Origin: CBDANO01 sp965197665
Lineage (GTDB): Bacteria; Chloroflexota; Dehalococcoidia; Lucifugimonadales; UBA3495
Assembly: GCA_965197665.1 (NCBI GenBank)
Contig: CBDANO010000005.1
Location: 1,302,001-1,366,000, forward strand
Direction of reading: 5' to 3'
Length of the DNA: 64,000 nucleotides
The translations under genes were made by a program, and so were the position numbers. How positions within the stretch are numbered: position 1 is the stretch's first letter; each line of letters opens with the position of its first letter. The notes under the pieces were generated by a model that was given only the letters and a program-made list of their open reading frames with translations, was not told the DNA's origin and searched no databases. This document shows positions 16,530 through 25,526 of this stretch, one piece after another.

Positions 16530-17260
16530 CTGGCAAAATAGTGCCGCCACAACCCTTTCCGATCTCAGACCTGTTAACCTGGGCTGAGACTCAAGGGCGA
16601 CGACCACCATGGAGGGACTACCCCGAGGTTTTCGGCTTAGCTCTAGCTGAAGTGTTACTCCAAAAAACTAAAGCTGACGCGGTCGTGGAAACATGGCGGG
16701 AATGCGTCAAGCTGTTCCCGACTCCGGCATCTTTATCCGAGGCTCCAGACTGGCAAGTTCATCAGGTCGTCCAGCACCTAGGGCTCGGTTTGCAGCGAAC
16801 GGCTCGACTCAAAGCCATGGCCAAGAACTGGGAAACCCTGTGGACCTCGAAATCGTCTTTGCCCGGTCTTGGTCCATATGGATCCAGCATCGTGAGGTTG
16901 GCCTCAGGGTTGCAAGGTGCCGCCGCTCCTATTGATGGGAACATCGCACGGATATTTCGCAGGTACTATGGACTCAAGTTCCAAAGGGGTGAAGCGAGGA
17001 AAAAACCGGAAGTAAGAAATGCGGTACGGGGTGCCTTAGAAGGAGCTGGTGAACCAAGAAACAAGTTAATGCTCCTCTATGGTCTAGTCGACCTAGGGGC
17101 AATCGTTTGCAAACCCTCCAAACCGACCTGTGAACAATGTCCATTACGACTCGGTTGTGTGTCATTCATCTCAGCTAGCCCGTCTGCCATCAAGAAGTCT
17201 TTCACTGCTTCTCCCAGGGATCGAGCGAGAGGGGGTGGAACCGCATCGGACACCAGTTGA
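16511..17260 (+). CDS. HhH-GPD DNA glycosylase with 4Fe-4S loop (MutY/TDG-like)
   Basis: ATG at 16511 is preferred, with AAGGAAG about seven bases upstream; an earlier in-frame start at 16451 lies inside the PC4 gene. The protein has about 249 residues. It has PWRDYPEVFGLALAEVLLQK, the helix-hairpin-helix LPGLGPYGSSIVRLA, the catalytic GPD region APIDGNIARIFRRYYG (MutY-like DGN rather than the DTH of EndoIII), and a C-x6-C-x2-C-x5-C cluster loop from VCKPSKPTCEQC. Known HhH-GPD enzymes paired with cytosine-5 methyltransferases remove T from T:G mismatches made by 5mC deamination. The neighbouring methyltransferase fits that role. A MutY-type A:8-oxoG activity is the alternative. Confidence 0.83.
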   Translation: MFSGHLAGKIVPPQPFPISDLLTWAETQGRRPPWRDYPEVFGLALAEVLLQKTKADAVVETWRECVKLFPTPASLSEAPDWQVHQVVQHLGLGLQRTARLKAMAKNWETLWTSKSSLPGLGPYGSSIVRLASGLQGAAAPIDGNIARIFRRYYGLKFQRGEARKKPEVRNAVRGALEGAGEPRNKLMLLYGLVDLGAIVCKPSKPTCEQCPLRLGCVSFISASPSAIKKSFTASPRDRARGGGTASDTS

Positions 17261-18192
17261 ATTTGCTGGCTAAGTGTGCCAGAGAGTTGATACCTATGCG
17301 GGAACCCCTGAATCAACATGGCCTCGTACACACTGAGACGCCTGTCCCCATTTGGGTGCACATGAACCTCCCGGTGTCCGTAAGAAACTGTCCAACTGGG
17401 CACGTCCCAAGCTAATCGTCTAAACGAACGGCCTTTCATCTCACCAGATTTTATCGCACCGTTTCTGAACTTGACTGACCGGGGGTTCATACACCAATGA
17501 TTAGGGTGTAACCCTATGTCGGATGGCCGCGCGTGGCGCGTGTAGAACATCGGATCGGGAAGGCCCCCGATTGCCTCCCCTACTGTGGTTTTGTGCTGTT
17601 TGCCCCGTGGCTGCTGGAAATCGGAGGCTTTAAGATGCTGTTTGTTGAATCCAACAAAAAATAGGCGCCGCCGGTATTGCGGTACCGCGAAGTCAGCCGC
17701 ATCTAAGAATAATGGGACAACATCAAATCCCGTCTCTTCAAAGCATCGAACTAGCACAGTCATTGCATCGCTATGGGGTTTATTTGCGAGGCCCGCGACG
17801 TTTTCAAACACAAAGAAGTCCAAGTTGAACTTGCGGTGGAGAGCCACGAAGATACGCGCATAGTCCAGAGCAAGTCCAGCTCTAGGATCGTTTGGGGATT
17901 TGTGAACGTTTGCGACTGAGAAAGCTTGACATGGGGGACCGCCTATTATCCCAACAGGCGCTACGTCTTTACCTGCAAGTTCCCGCCACCAATCTATAAT
18001 GCTGTCAGGTTCTGCGTTGGCTAGGTCGACAATTTTCGCTGGCTGCCCTTGTCCCTGCCGGTTGATGTTGTAGGACTCCACAGCCGCACCTGCGTTATCG
18101 AGCGCCAGAAGTGGTTGAAATCCGGCCTCCTCGAACCCAAGATCCAAACCACCGGCGCCGCAGAACAGACTGAGCACGGGAATACGGCTCAT
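17077..18192 (-). CDS. DNA (cytosine-5-)methyltransferase
   Basis: The protein has 371 residues, the usual Dcm-family length. Motif I is LSLFCGAGGLDLGFEEAGF, motif IV is GGPPCQAFS with the catalytic Cys, motif VI is FVFENVAGL, motif VIII is AVPQYRRRLFFVGF, and motifs IX-X end in SDAVPPPLARSLGEAV. The target-recognition region is between ~220 and 290. It lies eight bases after the XRE gene on the same strand, like a controller-protein/methylase pair. Its last ~60 codons run antisense through the glycosylase gene. No cognate restriction endonuclease is seen here; the nearby nuclease remnant at 6.9 kb is not obviously partnered. Confidence 0.92.
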   Translation of the reverse strand: MSRIPVLSLFCGAGGLDLGFEEAGFQPLLALDNAGAAVESYNINRQGQGQPAKIVDLANAEPDSIIDWWRELAGKDVAPVGIIGGPPCQAFSVANVHKSPNDPRAGLALDYARIFVALHRKFNLDFFVFENVAGLANKPHSDAMTVLVRCFEETGFDVVPLFLDAADFAVPQYRRRLFFVGFNKQHLKASDFQQPRGKQHKTTVGEAIGGLPDPMFYTRHARPSDIGLHPNHWCMNPRSVKFRNGAIKSGEMKGRSFRRLAWDVPSWTVSYGHREVHVHPNGDRRLSVYEAMLIQGFPHRYQLSGTLSQQIQLVSDAVPPPLARSLGEAVKDFLMADGLAEMNDTQPSRNGHCSQVGLEGLQTIAPRSTRP

Positions 18193-18200
18193 GAATCCTC

Positions 18201-18410
18201 TTAGGCCTCCAAACGTCCTTGGACCGTAGTCAATACTTCTACATCGACGCCCAGAGCAACGGCCAATTTTCTGAGTGTACTTGGCGCCGGACGAATAGTA
18301 CAGCCTACCTCCATCCGATAAATCGTACTTTCGTCTACGTCGGCTCTCTCGGCGAGGTCTCGACGTGATAATGCTTTCTGCTCTCTAAGTCGTCGGAGAT
18401 TGCCGTTCAT
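18201..18410 (-). CDS. XRE-family HTH regulator, candidate controller protein
   Basis: ATG at 18410 gives 69 residues. An upstream TTG-type extension to 18467 would cover the operator repeats, so it is not favoured. The frame has LRRLREQKALSRRDLAERAD, then VDESTIYRMEVG and PSTLRKLAVALGVDVEVL, a full five-helix XRE domain and almost nothing else. Its small size, its place eight bases upstream of the methyltransferase and the repeat array in its promoter fit a C-protein that times methylation. Confidence 0.85.
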   Translation of the reverse strand: MNGNLRRLREQKALSRRDLAERADVDESTIYRMEVGCTIRPAPSTLRKLAVALGVDVEVLTTVQGRLEA

Positions 18411-18436
18411 TTGATTCAAGGCTAGAGTAGTATTTC

Positions 18437-18474
18437 TGCAAGTTATATGCAAATTGTATGCAATCATTATGCAT
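18437..18474 (-). promoter_or_regulatory. Four helically phased TGCAA repeats, promoter/operator of XRE-methyltransferase pair
   Basis: TGCAA starts at 18437, 18448 and 18459 and TGCAT at 18470, each exactly 11 bp apart, in + strand orientation. On the minus strand, TTGCAT at 18453-18448 and TACTCT, 17 bases downstream, form a reasonable sigma-70 pair inside the array. The ATG follows at 18410. The array would place identical faces on one side of the helix and is the likely binding site of the XRE protein. Confidence 0.7.
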
Positions 18475-18719
18475 CGAGGTTAGTGTAGTGCTCAGGCTCA
18501 CTCATGTCAATGGACCGGTGAGGCTACGAGAAAATGCCTCTGAAAGGCTTATATTCTTGCCCAAGAGGTGTAGCGCAGTCAGCTGGTCGAAGGGCCAGCG
18601 ACTCAAGGAATGTCCTCAGTGTTGGGCTGCCACGTTGCATACGAGACAGCGGTCCGCAAGTCCACGAATCTTCGTTGCGTCTGGCTGGTTAACAGGAGGG
18701 TGTTAGACCACCACCATTT

Positions 18720-18779
18720 AGAGCCTATCCTAATAACCCATTTTCCGTGCGGGTGTTACCCGTTATTAGGATAGGCTCT
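18720..18779. repeat. 60-bp near-perfect hairpin element (MITE-like)
   Basis: Arms 18720-18737 (AGAGCCTATCCTAATAAC without the leading G) and 18762-18779 are perfect 18-bp inverted repeats around a 24-base loop. The sequence GAGCCTATCCTAATAAC resembles insertion-sequence terminal repeats. It may be a solo pair of IS ends or a miniature transposable element; a bidirectional terminator is less likely because no T run follows. Confidence 0.7.
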
Positions 18780-19256
18780 TAAAGGGCACAATTTGACAAA
18801 TGTACAGGTAATCATGCCTGGGGGATATTGACCTCCTACAACGGTGCCATTCTGGAGGCGAACCGATAAGACAATTTTGATAATTTATAAGAGTACCACC
18901 AACTCAAAGAGGGTACTACCTACCGTCAAGTCAGGCCCACCAGACTTGACGAAATCAAGAACTTTCAGCTTGAGGTTCGTCTTGGACCTGTAGACCGAGC
19001 TCAACCTGCCTCCGATGGACTTGAACTCTGCTGTCAGAGTCGCTGCGCCAAGGATATGACGGCGCGATGTTGGCGAAGTGTTGGTATGATGTTGCGGTAG
19101 CCTCCGTCCTCAGGGAGATGTCCGAGGGCCGCTCGGGGCGACCTCCAACTTATCTCACGCGGGCCGTCCCTGAAAGAGCATCCATGACTACGAAATTGCG
19201 TATGGGCGGACAGTGGGTCTGAGGAGAGGATGCGCGATTAGCTCGAGAGGAACGGG
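18780..19256. other. Gap upstream of the giant lipoprotein gene
   Basis: I see no gene in 18468-18719 or 18780-19256 apart from the hairpin element. The last 20 bases carry GAGAGG about six bases before the GTG start at 19257, a plausible ribosome binding site. Confidence 0.5.
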
Positions 19257-22200
19257 GTGGAGGTGACCGAAGTGGGACGGCGACTATCAGGAATGGTGGT
19301 GGCGGCCATTATATCTAGAGGAATTCATTGCGCAGTTGTCCTTGCAACAATGGGGCTGCTGGCAGCGGTGGCCTATGGCTGCACAGACGATGCGCCAACG
19401 GTGCCGTCATCTGTACCCACACCGACTATCTCGCCATCTCCTGCACCCACGCCGACCGTCTCACCGTCACCCATCGCCCAAGCCCCGGCGCCAATGAGCA
19501 CGCCCTCACCCACGCCGACTGTCTCGCCATCTCCTACACCCACGCTGGTGGAGGATCCGACGCCTGCCCCAGCGACGACGCCGGCGGTCACGCCTACGGG
19601 CGTACCCGCCACCACCCCAACTCCGACGCCAAGCCCGACGGCGGTCTCGCCAGGGGAACGGTTCGTCGCCATCAGCAGTGGTGCGTATCACACCTGCGCC
19701 TTAATGGATGACGGGACACCGGTCTGTTGGGGACTCAACGAGCACGGACAAGCTTCGCCACCAGATGGCGAGCAACTGACTACGATAAGCACCGGGCACT
19801 CGCACACGTGTGGACTCCGAGAGGACGGTACCGCGCTGTGCTGGGGGGAGAATGAGGACGGGCAGTCGACGCCACCCGCAACTGAGCATTTCACGACCAT
19901 CAGCGCTGGAGGCGCCCACACCTGCGGTCTGCGCACCGATGGCAGCCCAGTCTGTTGGGGCAACGACATCAATGGCCAGTCGACACCTCCAGATGACGAA
20001 CGATTGGCAACCATCGCAAGCGGCGGAGGACACACTTGCGGACTGAGAGAAGACGGCAGCGCGGTCTGCTGGGGGCCGGAGCCTTACTCTGACGGCCACA
20101 CAGGGTGGGAAGAGACCCCGGAAGGGGAGTTCATCGCAATAGATGCAGCTGGAGGATACACGTGCGCTCTGGAGAGGGACGGCTCACCGGTGTGCTGGGG
20201 CGGTTGGTCGGACGTTGTCTACGGCGGCGACCGTCCCGGTTGGGAAGCCGGGCAGTTGACTATGATTAGCGTCGCAGGTCTTCAGGGATGCGGCCTATGG
20301 AAGAATGGTGCCCCATACTGCTGGGGCTTCACTTTATACGATTATCCCACGAGCCAGCGCTTCAAGCAGATCAGCGCTGGCATTGATCACATTTGCGCCA
20401 TAAGAATGGAATACAGCACGGTCGTTTGCTGGGGAGGCAACGAGCACGGACAAGCGTCGCCTCCAGACGGCGAAGGGTTTGTAGGCCCAGATAACGATCT
20501 GGAAGAAGTTGAGGCACAGGATGCTAGGTTCGTCTCGATTAGCAGCGGCGGGAATCACGCCTGCGGTATCTCTATTGACAGGACAGCCATCTGCTGGGGA
20601 GACAACGAACACGGCCGTTCAACGCCGCCTAGGAATGAGCGGTTTATCGCGATTGGCAGTGGATGGGCGCACTCTTGCGGTATACGCGAAGGAGGAGCAA
20701 TAGTCTGCTGGGGATCAGATGATCATGGTCAGTCATCTCCCCCCGATGGGGACAAATATGTGGCCATCAGTAGCTCGTCGGACTCCAACTGCGCGCTTCG
20801 TGAGGACGGCACTCCGGTTTGCTGGGGTGACGATTGGGCTGGGCAATCGTCACCACCTGCAGGAGAGCGTTTCATAACAATCAGCAGCGGCGGAAACCAT
20901 GCCTGCGGGCTGCGTGCGGATGGTTCGTTGGTCTGCTGGGGCAACGAGGGTTGGGGCAGCAGGGACGATGGAGAGAGGCCACCTTACGAGGGGGAACGCT
21001 TCATGGCCGTGGGCAGCGGCTACTATTACACCTGCGCCCTTCGCCTTGACGGGACTCCCATGTGCTGGGGTCGGGACAAGTACGGGCAAGCAACGGCGCC
21101 TGAGGGGGAAAGATTCGTAGCCATCAGCGGTAGTTGGACCGTGATTCACACTCACACCTGCGCCCTGCGTGAGGATGGGACACCAGTATGTTGGGGTGAG
21201 GATGACCCGTTCTTCGTAACTGGCAAAGGGTCTCCGCCTCCTGGAGAGCGGTTTGTGGAGCTGAGTATCGGTGCCAATCACTCTTGCGGACTTCGCGCGG
21301 ATGGCACTCACAGATGCTGGCGCCTGGATCCCGGCGCGGTGTTTCCCGAAGGAGTGGTGAGCCAAGGGTTTGATTCTGTCAGCGACCGGACGTACTCAGC
21401 TATAAGCAGCGGCAATCGTTACACCTGCGCAGTAGAAGAGACCGGGGACTTAGCTTGCTGGGGACTGAACGACTATGGCCAAGCGTCTCCGCCTGAAGGG
21501 AATGACTATGTAACCGTTAGCAGCGGTGAACGGCATGCCTGCGCCCTGCGACTCGACGGCACAGTTACGTGCTGGGGTGACAGCGCCAACGGACGGACAT
21601 CGCCTCCCGAAACAGAAAGGTTCCTGAGCATAAGTAGCGGATGGGGCCACACCTGCGCACTTCGCGAGGATGGGGGAGCAGTATGCTGGGGTACAAACGT
21701 GGAGGGTGAATCTTCTCCGCCCGCGGATGAGAGATTCGTGTTCATTGAGGCCAAGTGGACCAACACGTGCGCTGTTCGCGAGGACGGTAGCCCGACGTGC
21801 TGGGGTGAGGAGAGGAACGAACAATGGACCCCGCCGGAAGGGCTGAAGCTCACTTCAGTCAGTCTGGGTTGGCGCTTCTCATGCGGGTTACGTGAGGATG
21901 GCGCACCAGTCTGCTGGGGAGATGGTTGGGCATACAGGGCTACGCCGCCTGTGGGTGTGAGACTCAACTCCATTAGCAGCGGCTGGAGATACTGGTGTGG
22001 GCTGAAGGATAGTGGTTCGCCTGTCTGTTGGGGTGATAGAGAATGGGAACATTCTCCCAAGGATCAGCAACTCTCCGCCATAAGCATTGGGTACGACCAT
22101 GTCTGCGGACTCCGGAAGGACGATGGCATTCTGGTGTGCTGGGGCGAAGGCTACGATCCACCCGAGCTCTCTACAGCAGCGGCCGTCGAAGAACAGAGAT

Positions 22201-24791
22201 TTGTCTCGATCACAGGTGGCTATCAACATACCTGTGCCCTACTCGAAGATGGTGCCCCCATCTGCTGGGGAGACAATGACTCCAGACAGGCCCTACCGCC
22301 CGTTGGTGTGAAGTTTGCCTCGATTAGTGCCGGAGGATTTCACACGTGTGGACTACACAGGGATGGAACGGTCTTGTGCTGGGGCGGCAACTGGTCCGGG
22401 CAGTTGTCAACTCCCAAAGACGAGAGATTCGTCGAAATTAGCGGAGGGGTGAACTACACATGCGCCCTCAAGGAGGACGGCACAGCAGCGTGCTGGGGTG
22501 AAAACGAACATGGCCAATCAACGCCTCCCCAAGGCCGGAAATTTGTTGCCGTCAGCGCTAGCTCCGCCTTGTCCAACAAGCATGCATGCGCATTAACGGC
22601 AGAAGGCAAGGCAGTGTGCTGGGGCAGCGATGACTTGGGCCAATCTTCTCCTCCGGAGGGAGAGAGGTTTGTGGAAATAAGCACCGGTGAGCTGCATACC
22701 TGCGCAATCAAAGAAGATGGAAGTCCGATTTGCTGGGGCCACAACGGGCAGGGGCAGTCTACTCCACCACAAGGCGAGAAGCTGGCCAGCATTAGCAGCA
22801 GCAGCCGATTCACGTGCGCTATACGCCTGGATATGACAGCGGTATGCTGGGGATCCAACCATTTCGCAGCAGGGTCCACCGCCAGCAAGTATTCCTCGCC
22901 ACCATACGGAGTGAAGCTCACTTCAATCAGCAGCAGTGACGAATACATCTGCGCCCTGCGAGCCGAGGACGGCACTCGTGTGTGCTGGGGACTCGGCTAC
23001 CTGAATCCACGTGAGGATTACAGCACATTTGCGAATGTTGCTGAAGAAAAGTTATCCGTCATCAGCAGCGGGACAGACCACACGTGCGCGCTTCGAGACG
23101 ACAGAACGCCAGTATGCTGGGGCAACAACGAAACGGAAAAGGCATCACCGCCCCAGGACCGATTCAAGGCCATAAGCAGCGGGGTCGACCATACGTGCGC
23201 GTTGCGTGAAAGCGATGGTGCGGCGATTTGCTGGGGCAACAATAGAGAGCCGGGTCGCGACTGGTATGACTACAAGGGCCAGGCGACCCCGCCATATGGA
23301 ACGTCGTTCACAGCCATCAGCAGTGGTTATGCGCACACCTGCGCCCTAAGAGAAGACGGGACGGCCATGTGTTGGGGAGATGATGATTGGGGACAGTCAT
23401 CGCCGCCTGAAGGAATGATATTCACTGAACTACAGAGCGGAACGTACCACACCTGCGGATTAAGAACTGATGGCCAAATCGCCTGCTGGGGTAGCCGCTG
23501 GATTGCCGACGATCAACCCGGAGGAGGTGGCTTTGCCTCCCTGGGCCAAGGAGTTGGCAATCACGTGTGTGCCGTGCGAGAAGACGGTTCGCCGGAATGC
23601 TGGGGAAGCGATGATTACGGCGGTTCATGGCCACCAGGGGATGAGAGCTTCACTGTGGTGACAACCGGTGCGTACCATGGTTGTGGATTAAGGTCGGACG
23701 GAACGGCGGTATGCTGGGGCATTAGCATTGAGCCTCTCGATGGCGACTGGTACGGGCAGGCATCGCCGCCTGAGGGCGAAATCTTTACGTCCCTTAGCAG
23801 CGGAGAATTCCATACATGCGGACTGCGTTTGGATGGAGGCCCAGTCTGCTGGGGCAAGGGGTATGAGACGCTTGAACCGTTGCGTACTGTGTATGAGGAC
23901 GTTGCGGATGAGAAGTTCGTGGCCTTGGACTCGGGCTCGGGATTCACTTGCGGGCTCAAGGTCGATGGCGGCACAGTTTGCTGGACTCCCGGACATTTGG
24001 ATTCCGTTGGCTGGGGAGATTTCGGGAGAGAGTGGCCTCCCGAAGGAGAGAGATTCTCTTCTATATCGGTCGGTTCCTACTACGCCTGCGGGCTGCGTTT
24101 TGATGGCACAACAACATGTTGGGGTAGAAACTTGAACGGCAGCGCTTTCCCTGACCGAAACGCTCAGCTGGTGCAGATAAGCACCAGGAAAAGCACGACA
24201 TGCGGGCTGGACTGGCAAGGGAACGCCCGGTGCTGGGGATGGCTCGACAGTGTGAGCGGAACAAGTTACTTGCCTATGCCTTCGGCATCGATAAAGTTTG
24301 CAGTGATCGATTTGGGTGACCATCACGTCTGTGGTCTTGAGGCAGACGGGACCGCCCACTGTTGGGGACACAAGGCGAATGGCAAGGCAAATCCGCCTGA
24401 AGGTGAACGATTCGCGATTATCAGCGCTGGATCCGATCACACCTGCGCCCTTCGTCTGGACGGGACGGCGGCTTGTTGGGGCGAACCGGATAACACATAC
24501 GATTTTGGACAGGCGGAACCGCCGGCAGAAGAGCGATTTATCTCAATTGGTAGCGGTTGGCTGCACACGTGCGCACTTCGACAAGACGGCACGCCGGTCT
24601 GCTGGGGAGTCCAGTCTGGCGAAGAAGTTCAGCCAAGACACGGAGATAGCAGACAGGTTGGGCACGGGCAGTCAGAGCCACCCTTGGGCGAGAAATTGAC
24701 TCTGATCAGCAGCGGAAGTAGTCACACCTGTGGCCTCCGTGCGGACGGTACACCGGTCTGCTGGGGATGGGGATACGAGAACTCAGAGTAG
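19257..24791 (+). CDS. Giant lipoprotein with about 42 RCC1-like repeats
   Basis: The protein has 1844 residues. A signal peptide ends at a lipobox (AVAYGC near residue 42), then a Thr/Pro/Ser-rich linker of about 90 residues (TPTPSPTAVSPGE) projects the rest from the membrane. From about residue 135 to the end there are 42 repeats by my count, each 36-55 residues with consensus ISSG..HTCALR.DGT.VCWG.N..GQSSPP. Nearly every unit has two Cys (HTC and VCW), so a disulfide in each blade is likely in an oxidising compartment. RCC1-type units form seven-bladed propellers; 42 would make six, which is inference. The start uses GTG with GAGAGG upstream. Function is unknown; a surface adhesin or binding scaffold is likely. 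Confidence 0.88.
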   Translation: MEVTEVGRRLSGMVVAAIISRGIHCAVVLATMGLLAAVAYGCTDDAPTVPSSVPTPTISPSPAPTPTVSPSPIAQAPAPMSTPSPTPTVSPSPTPTLVEDPTPAPATTPAVTPTGVPATTPTPTPSPTAVSPGERFVAISSGAYHTCALMDDGTPVCWGLNEHGQASPPDGEQLTTISTGHSHTCGLREDGTALCWGENEDGQSTPPATEHFTTISAGGAHTCGLRTDGSPVCWGNDINGQSTPPDDERLATIASGGGHTCGLREDGSAVCWGPEPYSDGHTGWEETPEGEFIAIDAAGGYTCALERDGSPVCWGGWSDVVYGGDRPGWEAGQLTMISVAGLQGCGLWKNGAPYCWGFTLYDYPTSQRFKQISAGIDHICAIRMEYSTVVCWGGNEHGQASPPDGEGFVGPDNDLEEVEAQDARFVSISSGGNHACGISIDRTAICWGDNEHGRSTPPRNERFIAIGSGWAHSCGIREGGAIVCWGSDDHGQSSPPDGDKYVAISSSSDSNCALREDGTPVCWGDDWAGQSSPPAGERFITISSGGNHACGLRADGSLVCWGNEGWGSRDDGERPPYEGERFMAVGSGYYYTCALRLDGTPMCWGRDKYGQATAPEGERFVAISGSWTVIHTHTCALREDGTPVCWGEDDPFFVTGKGSPPPGERFVELSIGANHSCGLRADGTHRCWRLDPGAVFPEGVVSQGFDSVSDRTYSAISSGNRYTCAVEETGDLACWGLNDYGQASPPEGNDYVTVSSGERHACALRLDGTVTCWGDSANGRTSPPETERFLSISSGWGHTCALREDGGAVCWGTNVEGESSPPADERFVFIEAKWTNTCAVREDGSPTCWGEERNEQWTPPEGLKLTSVSLGWRFSCGLREDGAPVCWGDGWAYRATPPVGVRLNSISSGWRYWCGLKDSGSPVCWGDREWEHSPKDQQLSAISIGYDHVCGLRKDDGILVCWGEGYDPPELSTAAAVEEQRFVSITGGYQHTCALLEDGAPICWGDNDSRQALPPVGVKFASISAGGFHTCGLHRDGTVLCWGGNWSGQLSTPKDERFVEISGGVNYTCALKEDGTAACWGENEHGQSTPPQGRKFVAVSASSALSNKHACALTAEGKAVCWGSDDLGQSSPPEGERFVEISTGELHTCAIKEDGSPICWGHNGQGQSTPPQGEKLASISSSSRFTCAIRLDMTAVCWGSNHFAAGSTASKYSSPPYGVKLTSISSSDEYICALRAEDGTRVCWGLGYLNPREDYSTFANVAEEKLSVISSGTDHTCALRDDRTPVCWGNNETEKASPPQDRFKAISSGVDHTCALRESDGAAICWGNNREPGRDWYDYKGQATPPYGTSFTAISSGYAHTCALREDGTAMCWGDDDWGQSSPPEGMIFTELQSGTYHTCGLRTDGQIACWGSRWIADDQPGGGGFASLGQGVGNHVCAVREDGSPECWGSDDYGGSWPPGDESFTVVTTGAYHGCGLRSDGTAVCWGISIEPLDGDWYGQASPPEGEIFTSLSSGEFHTCGLRLDGGPVCWGKGYETLEPLRTVYEDVADEKFVALDSGSGFTCGLKVDGGTVCWTPGHLDSVGWGDFGREWPPEGERFSSISVGSYYACGLRFDGTTTCWGRNLNGSAFPDRNAQLVQISTRKSTTCGLDWQGNARCWGWLDSVSGTSYLPMPSASIKFAVIDLGDHHVCGLEADGTAHCWGHKANGKANPPEGERFAIISAGSDHTCALRLDGTAACWGEPDNTYDFGQAEPPAEERFISIGSGWLHTCALRQDGTPVCWGVQSGEEVQPRHGDSRQVGHGQSEPPLGEKLTLISSGSSHTCGLRADGTPVCWGWGYENSE

Positions 24792-25146
24792 CCCAATGCA
24801 CCATGCACTTGAGCTAACAACCGGATGGGGATTTAGGGCCACCTATGACTACGCGCGGGAAGGCGACTGGGCAATTGGATGACTAAGGTTTAGTCTTGGC
24901 CAAGACCATCTAGAGATTGTCAAGGAATGCTGAGGAAGTAGCGACACCCCCTACTTGCTCGCAATTCTGTTCGAAAGGTATCTGAGAATAAGAAGCGGCG
25001 GAGACCATCGAGGGAATGGGCCTCGATGCTGACGGGGCTGTTTCCATGCATCCCCCCTTATTCACATGCGGCCTAGAGCACGGCGCGCTATTGGGCTTGG
25101 CTGCTGGAATCTTGGTGGTTGCCTGTGACTGAGGAGAGTGTGGCCT
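24792..25146. other. Gap after the giant gene
   Basis: Nothing coding is recognised between the lipoprotein stop and the transposase remnant that begins near 25147 (minus). Codons continuing from that remnant (RPHSPQSQATT...) are unrelated to the transposase family. Confidence 0.4.
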
Positions 25147-25332
25147 GATGCCCTTTCGCCGGCACAGGTCACTCACGGTGACCTCGCGGCGGAACCCCTC
25201 CAGCACGATACGAACCCTCTCTTCGGGAGTGTACTTGCGCCGAGTGGCAGTCTTCACCGTGCGGAAGAAGGACTCCGTCTCCCGGCTACGCTCCTGTGCG
25301 GCCGCTGCTTTGTCAGCATCTGATTGCGACAC
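25147..25332 (-). pseudogene. IS3-type OrfA N-terminal fragment
   Basis: A GTG at 25332 with AAAGGAG six bases upstream starts 62 residues: a leader SQSDADKAAAAQERSR and then TATRRKYTPEERVRIVLEG, followed by VTVSDLCRRKGI, the HTH of IS3-family OrfA. Homology ends abruptly at KGI, where a related protein would continue with helix 3 and the leucine zipper. It is a truncated remnant. Confidence 0.65.
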
Positions 25333-25526
25333 GTCTGCTCCTTTCCTAGGGATACTCTGAACAAGTCCGTTTTGGTCTGGGTTGTGTTTGACGGAGCTGT
25401 GTAAGGGGTGAGAACTGCGGGTCGGTGCTTGCTGGCCAGCACTCAGCCCCTTGAGTTTCGCCCCTGACTGGGCTGTTGGAGGCTTGATGCGGCCCTGAGA
25501 CCAGCGTTGTCCCGCGGTAACGCGCA

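Noticed and set aside
18560..18660. tRNA-like run (GTGTAGCGCAGTC...) near 18571
   Set aside because: A box A-like start is present, but there is no matching T-loop GGTTCRANTCC or acceptor pairing, so no tRNA is called.
19700..24700. Many minus- and plus-strand frames of 60-250 residues inside the RCC1-like gene
   Set aside because: They are low-complexity shadows of a single repeated gene; none has a start signal or plausible domain.
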